Both the position numbers and the translations under genes were made by a program. The notes beneath the pieces were generated by a model. The model was not told the DNA's origin, ran no database searches, and worked only from the letters and a program-made list of their open reading frames with translations. A stretch of DNA of 64,000 nucleotides. It comes from an uncultured Amphritea sp. Its GTDB lineage: Bacteria > Pseudomonadota > Gammaproteobacteria > Pseudomonadales > Balneatricaceae. Each line of letters begins with the position of its first letter. Positions within the stretch are counted from its first letter, which is position 1. Positions 42,605 through 52,175 of the stretch are shown here, piece after piece. Location: positions 1 to 64,000 of the forward strand of contig NZ_CAKZLP010000024.1 of the NCBI RefSeq assembly GCF_937127095.1. Direction: 5' to 3'.

Positions 42605-45159
42605 AGTTCCTCATCCCAATCGGTGCGCACAAGCTGTTGGTGCACCTTGATCTGATCAAAGTATTTAGTGCTAATCTGGTTCGAGGTTTCCTGCAGCAGA
42701 TATTGCAAGCGGGAGAGCAACTGATCAAGCCCGGCCCGGGTCAGAGTTTTTTCGTCCTCTGCCACCAATGCGTCCAGTGAACTCAGCTGAATCGCAGACG
42801 AGGCTTCAAGCATAAAGCGATCCTCTTCCGCCAGACCTGCTCCATGGACCGCAGAAGGCAACACGGCAAGGTGCTGGCGTAACTGATCTATCTGATAAAA
42901 CACTGAGCGCGGATTGCTGTTGTCATGCAACAGCAGCTCAAGCCCTTGAGACATATCGCTACCGGAATGATCGCGGCGACGGAAGGTTATCAGTACTTCG
43001 GAGCTGAGGAGTATGGATTCAAGCACCTGTAACTGCTGATATTCAGGCAGCACAGGCACCAGGGAGGAACGAATCAGTGAGAGCCCCTGCAAGGCTTTTT
43101 CCACCCGCAGACCCATATCAATAAAGCGCCAGCCGAGGCCACGCACCATACTTTCCTGCCACAAACCGGAAAGCGCCAGCAGCGTGGTGACCAGAGGGTC
43201 AAGCGCTTCTTCCGGCGCCGCCGTCAGGCCCTGCTTAAATGCATCCGCCAGGCCCGCCAGTTCATCCCTCAGGTCGTTGATTACCCGCTGAGTATCCGCC
43301 GAGAGCATCTCCCGAACCTGATCGGAACACTCCAGCAGTGCGTTCAGGTTAGCGGTAATACTACCGCTGCGCTTGCCATCCAGAACCACTGCCAGCAACT
43401 CAGCTTCCGGCTGCAACGCGGTTGCCGCGTCTGACAAAGTGAATCCCGGATAGGTCATCGTCAGCTGTGTCACGGTTTGCAACAACACCTGCCGGGTTTC
43501 TTGCGGCATATGATAGGTACTGTTCAGCTGCACGAAGACAGTCCGGAGTAAGCGCAGTGCAGACTCGGCCCGCACAGCATAACGCCCCATCCAGTAAAGG
43601 TTTTCAACAACCCGGCAAGGGAAAGCGTTACGGGGTTGCTTAGACGCATGATTCGCGGCCTGTGGCGGCCGCGCCTCAAGCAGAGAGATCTGTTTCTCAG
43701 GCTCTGACGCCAGAATCCAGGTGTCCTTACTGATCGCTCCTCTGAGGTTACTCAGGTTAAGGCTGTCTGCCACATTGCCGACCCGGGTCAGTCCGCCGGG
43801 CATAACGTTGTAAGAGGAGTTCGTGGCCACCGAAAAACCCCTTAAAATAGACGGGCGCGGTAACAATTGACTGTTATTCCAGGACGGAGTCGTGGAGGGC
43901 CGGATATATTCCTGGGCAACAAAATGCAATGGCTCATGACGGATCTTATTGATCAGTGCCAACCGTGCTTTTTCATCCAGCGATGAACCAAAAACGCTCT
44001 GTTCAGTGGGTTTTCTGAAGCAGGTTTTAATTACCAGCTTATCAATATTTTCAATTACATAGGTAAGATCCTGCGGATCACCACACCAGAAGGTTTTCAC
44101 CGAAGACAGGAGTGGTTCTCGCCCCAGAAAGTGGTTCGCTATCTGCGGCAGATAGCGCAACAACGCCGGGTTTTCTAAGAACCCTGAGCCCATAGGGTTG
44201 GCTACAATGACGCGCCCTGCGCGCACCACTTCGAGCAGCCCAGGCACCCCCAGACGGGAATCACTTTTAAGCTCAACCGGATCACAGTAAAAATCATCAA
44301 CCCGTCGCAACACCACATCAACCCGTTCCAGCCCACCCAGAGACTTCATCCATAGAAACCCCTTACTGACTCGCAGGTCGCTTCCCTGTACCAGCGGAAA
44401 ACCAAGGTAGTTAGCCAGATAGGTGTGTTCGAAATAGGTTTCGTTGTAGGAGCCAGGCGTCAGAATAACAATACGCGGCTGTTCATCGGTGATGGCACTG
44501 GCAAGGCTGCTGAGTTTCAGGCGTAACGACTGGAAAAACAGCGACAGTCGATGCACATGACTATCACGAAATAGCGAGGGCAGCACCCGGGACATAACCG
44601 TACGGTTTTCCAGTGCATAACCGGAGCCACTGGGCGCCTGAGTGCGATCACCGATAACCTGCATATTGCCCTGAGAATCACGCACCATATCGGTTGCATG
44701 CATCACCAGCTGATGCTCACCCGGCAACGATAGTCCGTCACAGGCACGCAGAAAACCGCCATGACTGTAAATCAGCTCTGGCGGCATGATACCTAGTCGA
44801 ATCAGGTCACGCGGACCGTACAGATCCTTAAGCACGAGATCGAACAGCTCGGCCCGCTCCTGTAAGCCCGACTCAATACCCGCCCATTCCTCACTGGAGA
44901 TAAGCGCAGGCACCGGATCAAGCTGCCAGGTAGTACCCGATGGCGAACCACTGTTATAGGTCGCGCCATCATCTCGCAGAATACGCTCAGCTTTTAGCTG
45001 GCGCTCATGGATCCCCTGGACCCCCAGGGTTTTCAGGCCATCCAGCAGATACTGCCAATGTCCCTGGATCTGTGACTGGTTGCCATAGACCTCATCGTAT
45101 CCAGAGCCCGCTGCTGAATACTGCAACCCCTCAAGGTTTTCTGCGGCTCGTTTTTCCAT
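42601..45159 (-). CDS. circularly permuted ATP-grasp and alpha-E fusion protein
   Basis: An 852-residue fusion. About residues 1-500 are a circularly permuted ATP-grasp (DUF404/DUF407) with SGYALENRTVMSR, ILTPGSYNETYFEH, VVLRRVDDFYCDP and IVANPMGSGFLENPA. The alpha-E helical domain (DUF403) follows from about 515 (CRVVENLYWMGRYAVRAE). In many genomes these are two adjacent genes; here they are one. ATP-grasp enzymes ligate a carboxylate to an amine, and the alpha-E partner is of unknown role. The fusion lies between two transglutaminase genes, and Aravind and colleagues proposed such loci make or tag peptides. Confidence 0.88.
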   Translation of the reverse strand: MEKRAAENLEGLQYSAAGSGYDEVYGNQSQIQGHWQYLLDGLKTLGVQGIHERQLKAERILRDDGATYNSGSPSGTTWQLDPVPALISSEEWAGIESGLQERAELFDLVLKDLYGPRDLIRLGIMPPELIYSHGGFLRACDGLSLPGEHQLVMHATDMVRDSQGNMQVIGDRTQAPSGSGYALENRTVMSRVLPSLFRDSHVHRLSLFFQSLRLKLSSLASAITDEQPRIVILTPGSYNETYFEHTYLANYLGFPLVQGSDLRVSKGFLWMKSLGGLERVDVVLRRVDDFYCDPVELKSDSRLGVPGLLEVVRAGRVIVANPMGSGFLENPALLRYLPQIANHFLGREPLLSSVKTFWCGDPQDLTYVIENIDKLVIKTCFRKPTEQSVFGSSLDEKARLALINKIRHEPLHFVAQEYIRPSTTPSWNNSQLLPRPSILRGFSVATNSSYNVMPGGLTRVGNVADSLNLSNLRGAISKDTWILASEPEKQISLLEARPPQAANHASKQPRNAFPCRVVENLYWMGRYAVRAESALRLLRTVFVQLNSTYHMPQETRQVLLQTVTQLTMTYPGFTLSDAATALQPEAELLAVVLDGKRSGSITANLNALLECSDQVREMLSADTQRVINDLRDELAGLADAFKQGLTAAPEEALDPLVTTLLALSGLWQESMVRGLGWRFIDMGLRVEKALQGLSLIRSSLVPVLPEYQQLQVLESILLSSEVLITFRRRDHSGSDMSQGLELLLHDNSNPRSVFYQIDQLRQHLAVLPSAVHGAGLAEEDRFMLEASSAIQLSSLDALVAEDEKTLTRAGLDQLLSRLQYLLQETSNQISTKYFDQIKVHQQLVRTDWDEEL

Positions 45160-45210
45160 CAGGTATCGGTACCAAAGTTATATCAGGCTGCATAGTATGC
45201 CATGACTTTG

Positions 45211-48200
45211 CTACGTTTCCATCTGTCTGCGCAGATCCAGGGTATGCGGGTACTCATTCGTAGGCATTTCCGCCGGCGGCGCCATCGGCCGTGGCGGCGC
45301 ATTATTGGCAAAGAACTCCCGAATACCACTGAACTCTGGCATATGAGTGGTTGCCGATGGCGTCGGCGTATGTTCCGTAGTGCCAAAGCGATTGATACGA
45401 CGAGATTCAGCCTCGAAAGCATTAATCGGGAAGGTCTCATAACTACGTCCGCCCGGATGCACCACATGGTAACTACAGCCACCGATGGTTTGCCCGTTCC
45501 AGGTATCGATCAGATCAAAGATCAGTGGCGAATGAACGCCGATCGTCGGATGCAGGGCTGACTGCGGCGCCCAGGCTTTATAGCGGACAGCCGCAACAAA
45601 CTCGCCATGACGCCCGGTAGAACGCAACGGTATGCGGCGACCATTACAGGCCAGCACATAGCGATCCGGCGTCAGGCCCTCCACTTTCACCTGCAAACGT
45701 TCAACCGATGAGTCGACAAAGCGCGCAGTACCAAAACTACCCACCTCTTCACCCAGCACATGCCAGGGTTCGATAGCCCAGCGCAGCTCAATACGGACAT
45801 CGTCAATATTGACGCTACCATAATGAGGGAAGCGGAACTCCTCAAACGGCGCCAGCCAGGCCTGCTGGAACGGAATACCGTGATCCTGCAGATCTTTAAC
45901 CACTTCGCGGATGTCAGACCAGACATAGTGCGGCATCATAAAGCGGTCATGCAGCTCTGTGCCCCAGCGAACCAGCGGTTTTTTATACGGATCCTGCCAG
46001 AAACGCGCCATCAGACAGCGGATCAGCAACGCCTGCACCAGCGCCATTTGCGGATGCGGCGGCATCTCAAAGCCACGGAACTCAAGCAGGCCCTGACGTC
46101 CGGACGACAGACCCGGGGAATAGAGTTTATCGATACAGAACTCGGAACGATGCGTATTACCGGTGATATCCACCAGCAGGTTACGCATCAGCCGGTCAAT
46201 CAGCCAGGGCTGATCAACAATACCTTCCGGCATCAGATCAAAGGCGGTTTCCAGCTCATAGAGCATCTCTTCCCGGCCTTCATCGACACGAGGAGCCTGA
46301 CTGGTCGGGCCGATAAACATACCGGAAAACAGGTAAGACAGCCCTGGATGGTGCTGCCAATAGGTGACAAAACTGCGCAGCAGATCAGGACGACGCAGGA
46401 ACGGACTGTCCGCAGCGGTCGCAGCACCCAGAGTGATATGGTTGCCCCCGCCGGTGCCGGTGTGGCGACCGTCGAGCATAAACTTCTCTGCGCCCAGACG
46501 TGACAGACGCGCCTCTTCATAGAGCAGCTGAGTATTATCAGACAGCTGGCGCCAGTTATCCGAAGGATGAATATTCACTTCGATAACACCCGGATCAGGG
46601 GTGACCTTAAAGCAGCTTACCCGCTCATCTTTAGGGGCTTCATAGCCTTCGATCACCACCGGCACATCCAGCTCTGCGGCGGTGTCTTCGATCAGTTCAA
46701 CCAGCGCAATGTAGTGTTCCAGATGATCCAGCGGCGGCAAAAAGAGATACAGGCACCCTTTACGTGGCTCAATACACAGCGTTGTCCGCACCACTTCCAC
46801 AGGTGTCGTCGCTTTATCAACCGACTCAGACTGATCGGCACAGGCCAGCGTTGCACTCTGCCCGGCATCCGGCAGCGTATCAACCGGCTCAAACGGATCG
46901 CGTGCATGATCCCGATACAGTTCTTCATCGGTCATCAACGGCAACGAGTTCAGCGGCAGACGAAGCCCCACAGGAGAATCACCGGGAATCAGCGTCAGCG
47001 TATCACGACGCAGCGGCCACGGGCTTGAGCGCCAGTGTTGCGTGTTATAGTTCCAGCCCAACGGCAGACAGTAACCGACCGGTTTTTCCAGCCCCTGGGA
47101 CAGCAGTTGAGCCAGTTTTTTACGCTCAAGATCATCTTTGAGGTCCGCTTTAAGCGGATCCACATTGTCGGGCAACGTTTGCTCTTTCCAAAGGTAGTAG
47201 AGCGTATCTTCGTAAGCTGGCAGCACCCGCTTAGTCGGCAATCCGGCTTTTTCAGCCAGCAGATGGGCAAACTTCTTCGCTGTTTTGCGAGTGACGCCAT
47301 AATCTTTATCAACCCGCGCGAGCAACTTAGAATCGCGCCATAAAGGTTGCCCATCGGTACGCCAGAAACAACCCAATGCCCAGCGGGGTACTTCCTCACC
47401 GGGATACCATTTACCCTGGCCATAATGCAGCAGGCCACCCGGAGCAAATTTATCCCTTAAGCGGAACAACAGATCTTTCGCCAGCCGAAGCTTATCGTCA
47501 CCCAGGGCTTCAGTATTCCACTGCGCGCCATCCATATCGTCAATCGATACAAAGGTGGGCTCCCCCCCCATGGTCAGCCGCACATCCTGCTCGAGCAATG
47601 TCTGATCAACAGCCGCGCCGAGCGCTTCAATACACTCCCACTGCTGTTCAGTGTAAGGCTTGGTGACCCGTGGGTCCTCATGGATACGGGTGACTTCATT
47701 GCTGAAGGAGAACTCCACTTCACAGGGGTCGATCCCTCCGGCGATGGGCGCAGCAGATCGTGGTGAAGGCGTACAGGCCAGCGGAATATGCCCCTCTCCG
47801 GCAAACAGCCCGGAGGTCGGATCGAGTCCGATCCAGCCGGCACCCGGGATAAACACTTCACACCAGGCGTGCAGATCGGTGAAATCAACCTCGGTTCCGG
47901 ACGGTCCGTCCAGAGCCTTAACATCCGCCACCAGCTGTACCAGATAGCCCGACGCAAAACGCGCCGCCAGCCCCAGGTGACGAAGTATCTGCACCAGCAA
48001 CCAGGCAGTATCACGACAGGAACCTCGTTTTAGTTCCAACGTTTCTTCGCTGGTCTGAACACCTGGCTCCATGCGAATATTGTAATCAATATCCTGTTCC
48101 AGCCGCTGATTCAGATAGACCAGAAAATCATTGGTCGCCATCGGCTCACGGGGGACAGACGCAACCCATTCACGGATTAACGGGCCGTCATCAGCGATCT

Positions 48201-48555
48201 CCAGATAGGGCTTGAGTTCGGAGAGCAGCTCCTTTTCATATTTGAACGGAATTTTTTCGGCGTACTCTTCGAGGAAGAAGTCGAATGGGTTAATCACTGT
48301 CATATCAGAGATCACCTCGACCTCAACACGCAGGTGATCGCTCTTTTCTGGAAATACCAAACGGGCCAGGAAGTTCCCAAATGGATCCTGCTGCCAGTTA
48401 ATAAAGTGATTTTCCGGACTTATCTTTAGCGAATACGCTTTAATGGGTGTCCGGCTGTGCGCCGCAGGCCGCAGTCTGATGGTGTGCGGGGACATTTTTA
48501 CCGCTTTATCGAAGCGATACTCAGTAATATGATGGATTGCCGTTCGTATGGTCAT
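45211..48555 (-). CDS. transglutaminase-DUF2126 large protein
   Basis: A 1114-residue protein, first in the operon. It has an N-terminal transglutaminase-N domain (TAIHHITEYRFDKAV), then a transglutaminase core (about 130-250) with C in ELKRGSCRDTAW, H in TDLHAWCEVF and D in GLDPTSGL. The long DUF2126 region (about 300-1100) includes RLTMGGEPTFVS, HTGTGGGNHITLG and LLEFRGFEMPPH. DUF2126 has been suggested to have a glutamine-synthetase-like ligase fold; I cannot verify this here. I start at the ATG at 48555, giving MTIRTAIHH. A 52-bp gap separates it from the ATP-grasp gene. Confidence 0.85.
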   Translation of the reverse strand: MTIRTAIHHITEYRFDKAVKMSPHTIRLRPAAHSRTPIKAYSLKISPENHFINWQQDPFGNFLARLVFPEKSDHLRVEVEVISDMTVINPFDFFLEEYAEKIPFKYEKELLSELKPYLEIADDGPLIREWVASVPREPMATNDFLVYLNQRLEQDIDYNIRMEPGVQTSEETLELKRGSCRDTAWLLVQILRHLGLAARFASGYLVQLVADVKALDGPSGTEVDFTDLHAWCEVFIPGAGWIGLDPTSGLFAGEGHIPLACTPSPRSAAPIAGGIDPCEVEFSFSNEVTRIHEDPRVTKPYTEQQWECIEALGAAVDQTLLEQDVRLTMGGEPTFVSIDDMDGAQWNTEALGDDKLRLAKDLLFRLRDKFAPGGLLHYGQGKWYPGEEVPRWALGCFWRTDGQPLWRDSKLLARVDKDYGVTRKTAKKFAHLLAEKAGLPTKRVLPAYEDTLYYLWKEQTLPDNVDPLKADLKDDLERKKLAQLLSQGLEKPVGYCLPLGWNYNTQHWRSSPWPLRRDTLTLIPGDSPVGLRLPLNSLPLMTDEELYRDHARDPFEPVDTLPDAGQSATLACADQSESVDKATTPVEVVRTTLCIEPRKGCLYLFLPPLDHLEHYIALVELIEDTAAELDVPVVIEGYEAPKDERVSCFKVTPDPGVIEVNIHPSDNWRQLSDNTQLLYEEARLSRLGAEKFMLDGRHTGTGGGNHITLGAATAADSPFLRRPDLLRSFVTYWQHHPGLSYLFSGMFIGPTSQAPRVDEGREEMLYELETAFDLMPEGIVDQPWLIDRLMRNLLVDITGNTHRSEFCIDKLYSPGLSSGRQGLLEFRGFEMPPHPQMALVQALLIRCLMARFWQDPYKKPLVRWGTELHDRFMMPHYVWSDIREVVKDLQDHGIPFQQAWLAPFEEFRFPHYGSVNIDDVRIELRWAIEPWHVLGEEVGSFGTARFVDSSVERLQVKVEGLTPDRYVLACNGRRIPLRSTGRHGEFVAAVRYKAWAPQSALHPTIGVHSPLIFDLIDTWNGQTIGGCSYHVVHPGGRSYETFPINAFEAESRRINRFGTTEHTPTPSATTHMPEFSGIREFFANNAPPRPMAPPAEMPTNEYPHTLDLRRQMET

Positions 48556-49130
48556 TCGGTACCCCGTAGATCGATATAAAACCAATTCTGGATATAGCAA
48601 AATTAACTATGACCGGGTTAGCTGCAACTGGTTATTCCATTACCGCTCTGCCACCCAGCGTTTATAATCTGAGTCCCCATCATCGTCGTTCATTGTGACA
48701 AGCTATGATGGTTTACATCATAGTGGTTCCGTTCAACATTAACAGTATATGCCAATAATATCTGACACCCTTCCTGCGTTATCAACAAACCATGCACCAC
48801 TATCGGGCGCAGCCATTTTACCAATGACTGTCAAATGATCAGTTCCTTGCAGCCCTGCACTCAAACAGCGCATTAGCCGCACAGGTTTTAACTCTATATA
48901 AGGTAGAGCAATAAACAGGCCAGAGATAGCGATTTAATAGAATAGCTAACGCTGCCATTAACAAAGTAAAGATCCACTTTAAACCGTTTTGAGCAGAGTA
49001 GACAGAACGGCAACGATTGCAGAGGTCTGCACCAAAGAATACAAAGCGTTGCTGCGGACAGCGTTAAAAGTTCACTGTATTATCGCAGTCTGCGCCATAC
49101 CCACCTTAATTAAGCCTCCTGTACGGATTT
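48556..49130. promoter_or_regulatory. 575-bp divergent intergenic region with inverted repeat
   Basis: This space separates the transglutaminase/ATP-grasp operon from the membrane protein gene and must hold both promoters. The only clear structure is an inverted repeat, CTATGATG-GTTTA-CATCATAG at 48703-48723, about 150 bp upstream of the operon start and a candidate regulator site. I found no convincing promoter pair and no gene; a small frame from 48989 has no protein character. Confidence 0.45.
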
Positions 49131-50456
49131 ATGATGGATCAGAAAGCTACACCGACAGCGCCACCAATCACAGTGATAACCGGCTGGATTCTGCTAACGA
49201 TGCTCTTCCTGTCACTGATAGCCGCCCTGACCCATGCGCTGCCCGGCTATATTGCAGGCATTCCGGTATGGTTTGCAGCCATCCTGCTTATTCGCAGACA
49301 AAAACGTAATCAACTGATTCAAAGCGCTATTCTGTTCATTCTCGGCGTCAGCGGCCTGGCGATTGGAATCTACAAAGGAGTGGATAACCGCTACCTGATA
49401 AAAGCCCTGGAAGCCAATCAGCTGATCGTTGCCATGCTGATCGGCGTTAGCTTTCTGCGGATCGTCGCAACACGCAGCATTCAAACGGACGAACGACTAC
49501 CGCCAGGACAGAAAGCGCTACTCAGAACGCTCTTTGGCACCCACCTGATCGGCGCCGTGATCAATATCTCATCCATCATGATTGTCGGTGACAGACTAAG
49601 CGCCCAACGACCGCTAAACACTCTGCAGGGATTAACCCTGTTACGTGCATTCAGCATCTGTGCCTGCTGGTCGCCCTTCTTTGCTGCTATGGGTATCGTC
49701 CTGATCAGTGCTCCAGGTGCCCAACTCGGCACCCTGATACTCTATGGTTTGCCCACTGCGCTGATCGCACTATTGTTAAGCGCCTGGCAGATCGCCCGTC
49801 ACCCCGATGCAGCACAGACCAACGGCTATCCGATGCATTTTGGGGCACTATGGATGCCATTTTTACTCGCTGTCCTGGTGATGATCAGCCACCAGTATCT
49901 GCCAGAGCTATCGGTGATAACCCTGGTCACACTGGTTGCAATACTCTTTACCCTGACCTATCTGCTACTACTGCAACCCCGGAACTGCTTCAGCCTGCTC
50001 AGAACACATATCCACGAAGGACTACCCAAGCTTGGCAGTGAAGTAACTCTATTCCTGGCCGCGGCAGTGCTTGCCTCGGGGGTGGCAGCACTACTGGAGT
50101 CGATGCAGATACGCCTGGCGCCAGAGCATTTTACGGCCCCGGAAGCCTGCCTGACCCTGCTGGCCCTGGTCGGCCTGGCGCTGATCGGTATGCATCCGGT
50201 CACGTCGGCAGTCCTCGCCGGCAGCATTCTCATGCCCAGCGTCAGCGATCCCAACCTGCTGGGCATCACACTATTACTCAGCTGGTCTATCGGCGTCGGG
50301 CTATCGCCGTTTTCCGGCGTACAACTGAGCCTGCAATCACGCTACGGTATCTCTGCGATTGCGCTGATGAAACTCAACCGGTTTTATGGGCCGTTTATGT
50401 TGTCTGTGGGCTTTGCGGTGATATGGAGCTATGCAAAAGTGGCGGGAGTGTCTTAG
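49131..50456 (+). CDS. polytopic membrane protein, possible ion transporter
   Basis: A 441-residue protein with roughly twelve hydrophobic segments. Its layout resembles the ion transporter superfamily of permeases: a discontinuous small-residue helix near GLALIGMHPVTSAVLAGSIL in the second half and a related ACWSPFFAAMGIVL in the first half. GMHPVTSAVLA and GVGLSPFSGVQLS look like substrate-binding re-entrant loops. No specific family or substrate is recognised. ACGGA precedes the tandem ATG. It replaces the tRNA-tuf genes normally found beyond the adjacent tRNA-Thr. Confidence 0.6.
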   Translation: MMDQKATPTAPPITVITGWILLTMLFLSLIAALTHALPGYIAGIPVWFAAILLIRRQKRNQLIQSAILFILGVSGLAIGIYKGVDNRYLIKALEANQLIVAMLIGVSFLRIVATRSIQTDERLPPGQKALLRTLFGTHLIGAVINISSIMIVGDRLSAQRPLNTLQGLTLLRAFSICACWSPFFAAMGIVLISAPGAQLGTLILYGLPTALIALLLSAWQIARHPDAAQTNGYPMHFGALWMPFLLAVLVMISHQYLPELSVITLVTLVAILFTLTYLLLLQPRNCFSLLRTHIHEGLPKLGSEVTLFLAAAVLASGVAALLESMQIRLAPEHFTAPEACLTLLALVGLALIGMHPVTSAVLAGSILMPSVSDPNLLGITLLLSWSIGVGLSPFSGVQLSLQSRYGISAIALMKLNRFYGPFMLSVGFAVIWSYAKVAGVS

Positions 50457-50629
50457 TAAAGTCCATTAAACCACGGACTAATGCGCTGTTTGCGACTGAG
50501 GCAACAGTTCGTTTTCATCTATGGGATTTACTCAGAAAAACGAACAGGTGCAGCCAGGCAGAGATGATCAAAAATCATTCAGACCATCTTAATCAGCTGA
50601 AGCTAGTTTGCAGATAATCAAGAAAGAAA

Positions 50630-50705
<76 letters not shown>

Positions 50706-50725
50706 TCAGCTGCGAAGTGGCGCAT

Positions 50726-50754
50726 ATATTAATCACGCACCCCCGTGCTTGCAA
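50726..50754 (-). promoter_or_regulatory. tRNA-Thr promoter inside the 3' end of the SPOR gene
   Basis: On the minus strand, TTGCAA (50754-50749), 17 nt, then TAATAT (50731-50726), followed by a GC-rich discriminator GCGCC. This is the arrangement typical of stringently controlled stable-RNA promoters. The -10 overlaps the stop codon of the upstream gene. Confidence 0.65.
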
Positions 50755-51475
50755 CCCCTTTACATGATTTTTTTTCGATTTTTATGGCAGAATTAAGAAA
50801 CTGGTCTACCTCTTTGATTTTATTGCCGGTTTCAACTGAACTATCAGTTTCCACCCAGACCTCAAAAAGGCTCTCCTGACTGACAACCTGATACTCATCG
50901 GGTTGAAACAAACCAATTAATGCATTTTGCGCCCAGGCCATCTCAGTACGACTACCATAGCGCCCGATAATATAGACCGGCTTAGTATTAACCCGCGCCT
51001 CTTCTGCCCTGAGCCCCAGCGCAGCAAGATTATCTATCAGCGCCTGCTGAGCGTCAGGTTGAGCGGGACGATCCAGTGTCAGCTCATAGGCCAGTACCCG
51101 CTCAACGTCTACCGGAACCACCACCGAAGTAAGCCCCTGTTGCTCCAGCCGCCCCTGCAACTCCAGAGCAACAGTTTCAACTGCAATACCACTGATCACC
51201 TGACACCAGAGTTCAGGCGGGGGAGATAATTGTTCCTCTTGAGACAGACCTTCCGGCGAGGATGCCGGAGATTCAACAATCTCAAGTGACGACTGATCAG
51301 CCTCATACTGCTCCGGGCTGCGCGGCAGTAATAGCGACCTATCCTCCTCCTTTAACAATCGCAGACGGGTTACGTTTGCCGGGATGACCTCTGCATGATT
51401 GAGCACCGGCTGGCGCATCTGCCAGCCAAAATAAAGCGCATTAGTGAGCAACAACAGGATAAATAGCCAGCGCAC
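50729..51475 (-). CDS. SPOR-like single-pass membrane protein
   Basis: A protein of about 248 residues with an N-terminal transmembrane helix (WLFILLLLTNALYFGW), an acidic, proline-rich periplasmic linker, and a C-terminal region arranged like a SPOR domain (PVYIIGRYGSRTEMAWAQNAL). SPOR modules bind denuded peptidoglycan at division sites. A GTG at 51475, one base after the coaX stop and with GGAG upstream, gives a natural start; an ATG at 51505 inside coaX is possible. Its place after birA-coaX matches Pseudomonas. Confidence 0.72.
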   Translation of the reverse strand: MRWLFILLLLTNALYFGWQMRQPVLNHAEVIPANVTRLRLLKEEDRSLLLPRSPEQYEADQSSLEIVESPASSPEGLSQEEQLSPPPELWCQVISGIAVETVALELQGRLEQQGLTSVVVPVDVERVLAYELTLDRPAQPDAQQALIDNLAALGLRAEEARVNTKPVYIIGRYGSRTEMAWAQNALIGLFQPDEYQVVSQESLFEVWVETDSSVETGNKIKEVDQFLNSAIKIEKKSCKGVASTGVRD

Positions 51476-51476
51476 C

Positions 51477-52175
51477 CTACTCTCCGATAGCCAACGACAG
51501 CCCATCCATTACCAGATCAGGGCACCATATAGCACCATCCACCAGCGAGCAAAACAGCTCACCATCACCACCGGTGACATAAACCGGCTGCCCCGCCGCT
51601 TGACGCATAACCTTTTCCGCTAACGATACCAGCAACAGATTCAACCCGTGCTGCACCGCTTCTGCTGTATTCACACCGGGGGCAGCATTAAAGCCTTCAA
51701 TAGAGTGATCAACAATAATCTCTGCGGTATTGGTCAGCAGATTACGGCTCATCAACTGTATCCCCGGCATAATATAACCACCCCGGTGTCGCCCACTGCC
51801 ATCCAGCTGCTCTACCGTTATAGCACTGCCGCAATCAACCACCCAACAGGCACTCTGCGCACGCTGCCAGGCACTCAGAATGGCCAGCCACCGATCCACC
51901 CCCATCCGGGAAGGGTCAGCATAACTATTGACCACGCCACAGGCAGACGCGCTGGTGACTGCAAACTCAGGATTCAGTTGCCAGTGCTGCCTGACAAAGT
52001 CCCGCAGCGCCTGATTAACCCGATCACCGGCCACCGAAGCGACTCTGACCCGGTCTATTACTGCAGGCCACTCCACACTGTCCAGTTCATTATGACGCAC
52101 CCGCCCCCTCAGAGCGGTGCCGGCAACCCGCCATTTAACCAGAGTATTTCCCGCGTCCAGATCAAGAATATTCAT
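51477..52175 (-). CDS. coaX: type III pantothenate kinase
   Basis: A 232-residue ASKHA-fold kinase performing the first step of coenzyme A synthesis. The phosphate motif is LDLDAGNTLVKWR at the N-terminus, GVDRWLAILSAW the conserved central region, and WVVDCGSAITVEQ a second phosphate loop. The ATG at 52175 overlaps the birA stop (ATGA). The type III form replaces the E. coli CoaA enzyme and is usual in Pseudomonas and Oceanospirillales. Confidence 0.93.
   Translation of the reverse strand: MNILDLDAGNTLVKWRVAGTALRGRVRHNELDSVEWPAVIDRVRVASVAGDRVNQALRDFVRQHWQLNPEFAVTSASACGVVNSYADPSRMGVDRWLAILSAWQRAQSACWVVDCGSAITVEQLDGSGRHRGGYIMPGIQLMSRNLLTNTAEIIVDHSIEGFNAAPGVNTAEAVQHGLNLLLVSLAEKVMRQAAGQPVYVTGGDGELFCSLVDGAIWCPDLVMDGLSLAIGE

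Noticed and set aside
50423..50617. 64-residue ORF between the membrane protein and tRNA-Thr
   Set aside because: It overlaps the end of the membrane protein gene, lacks a ribosome site and has no recognisable motif.
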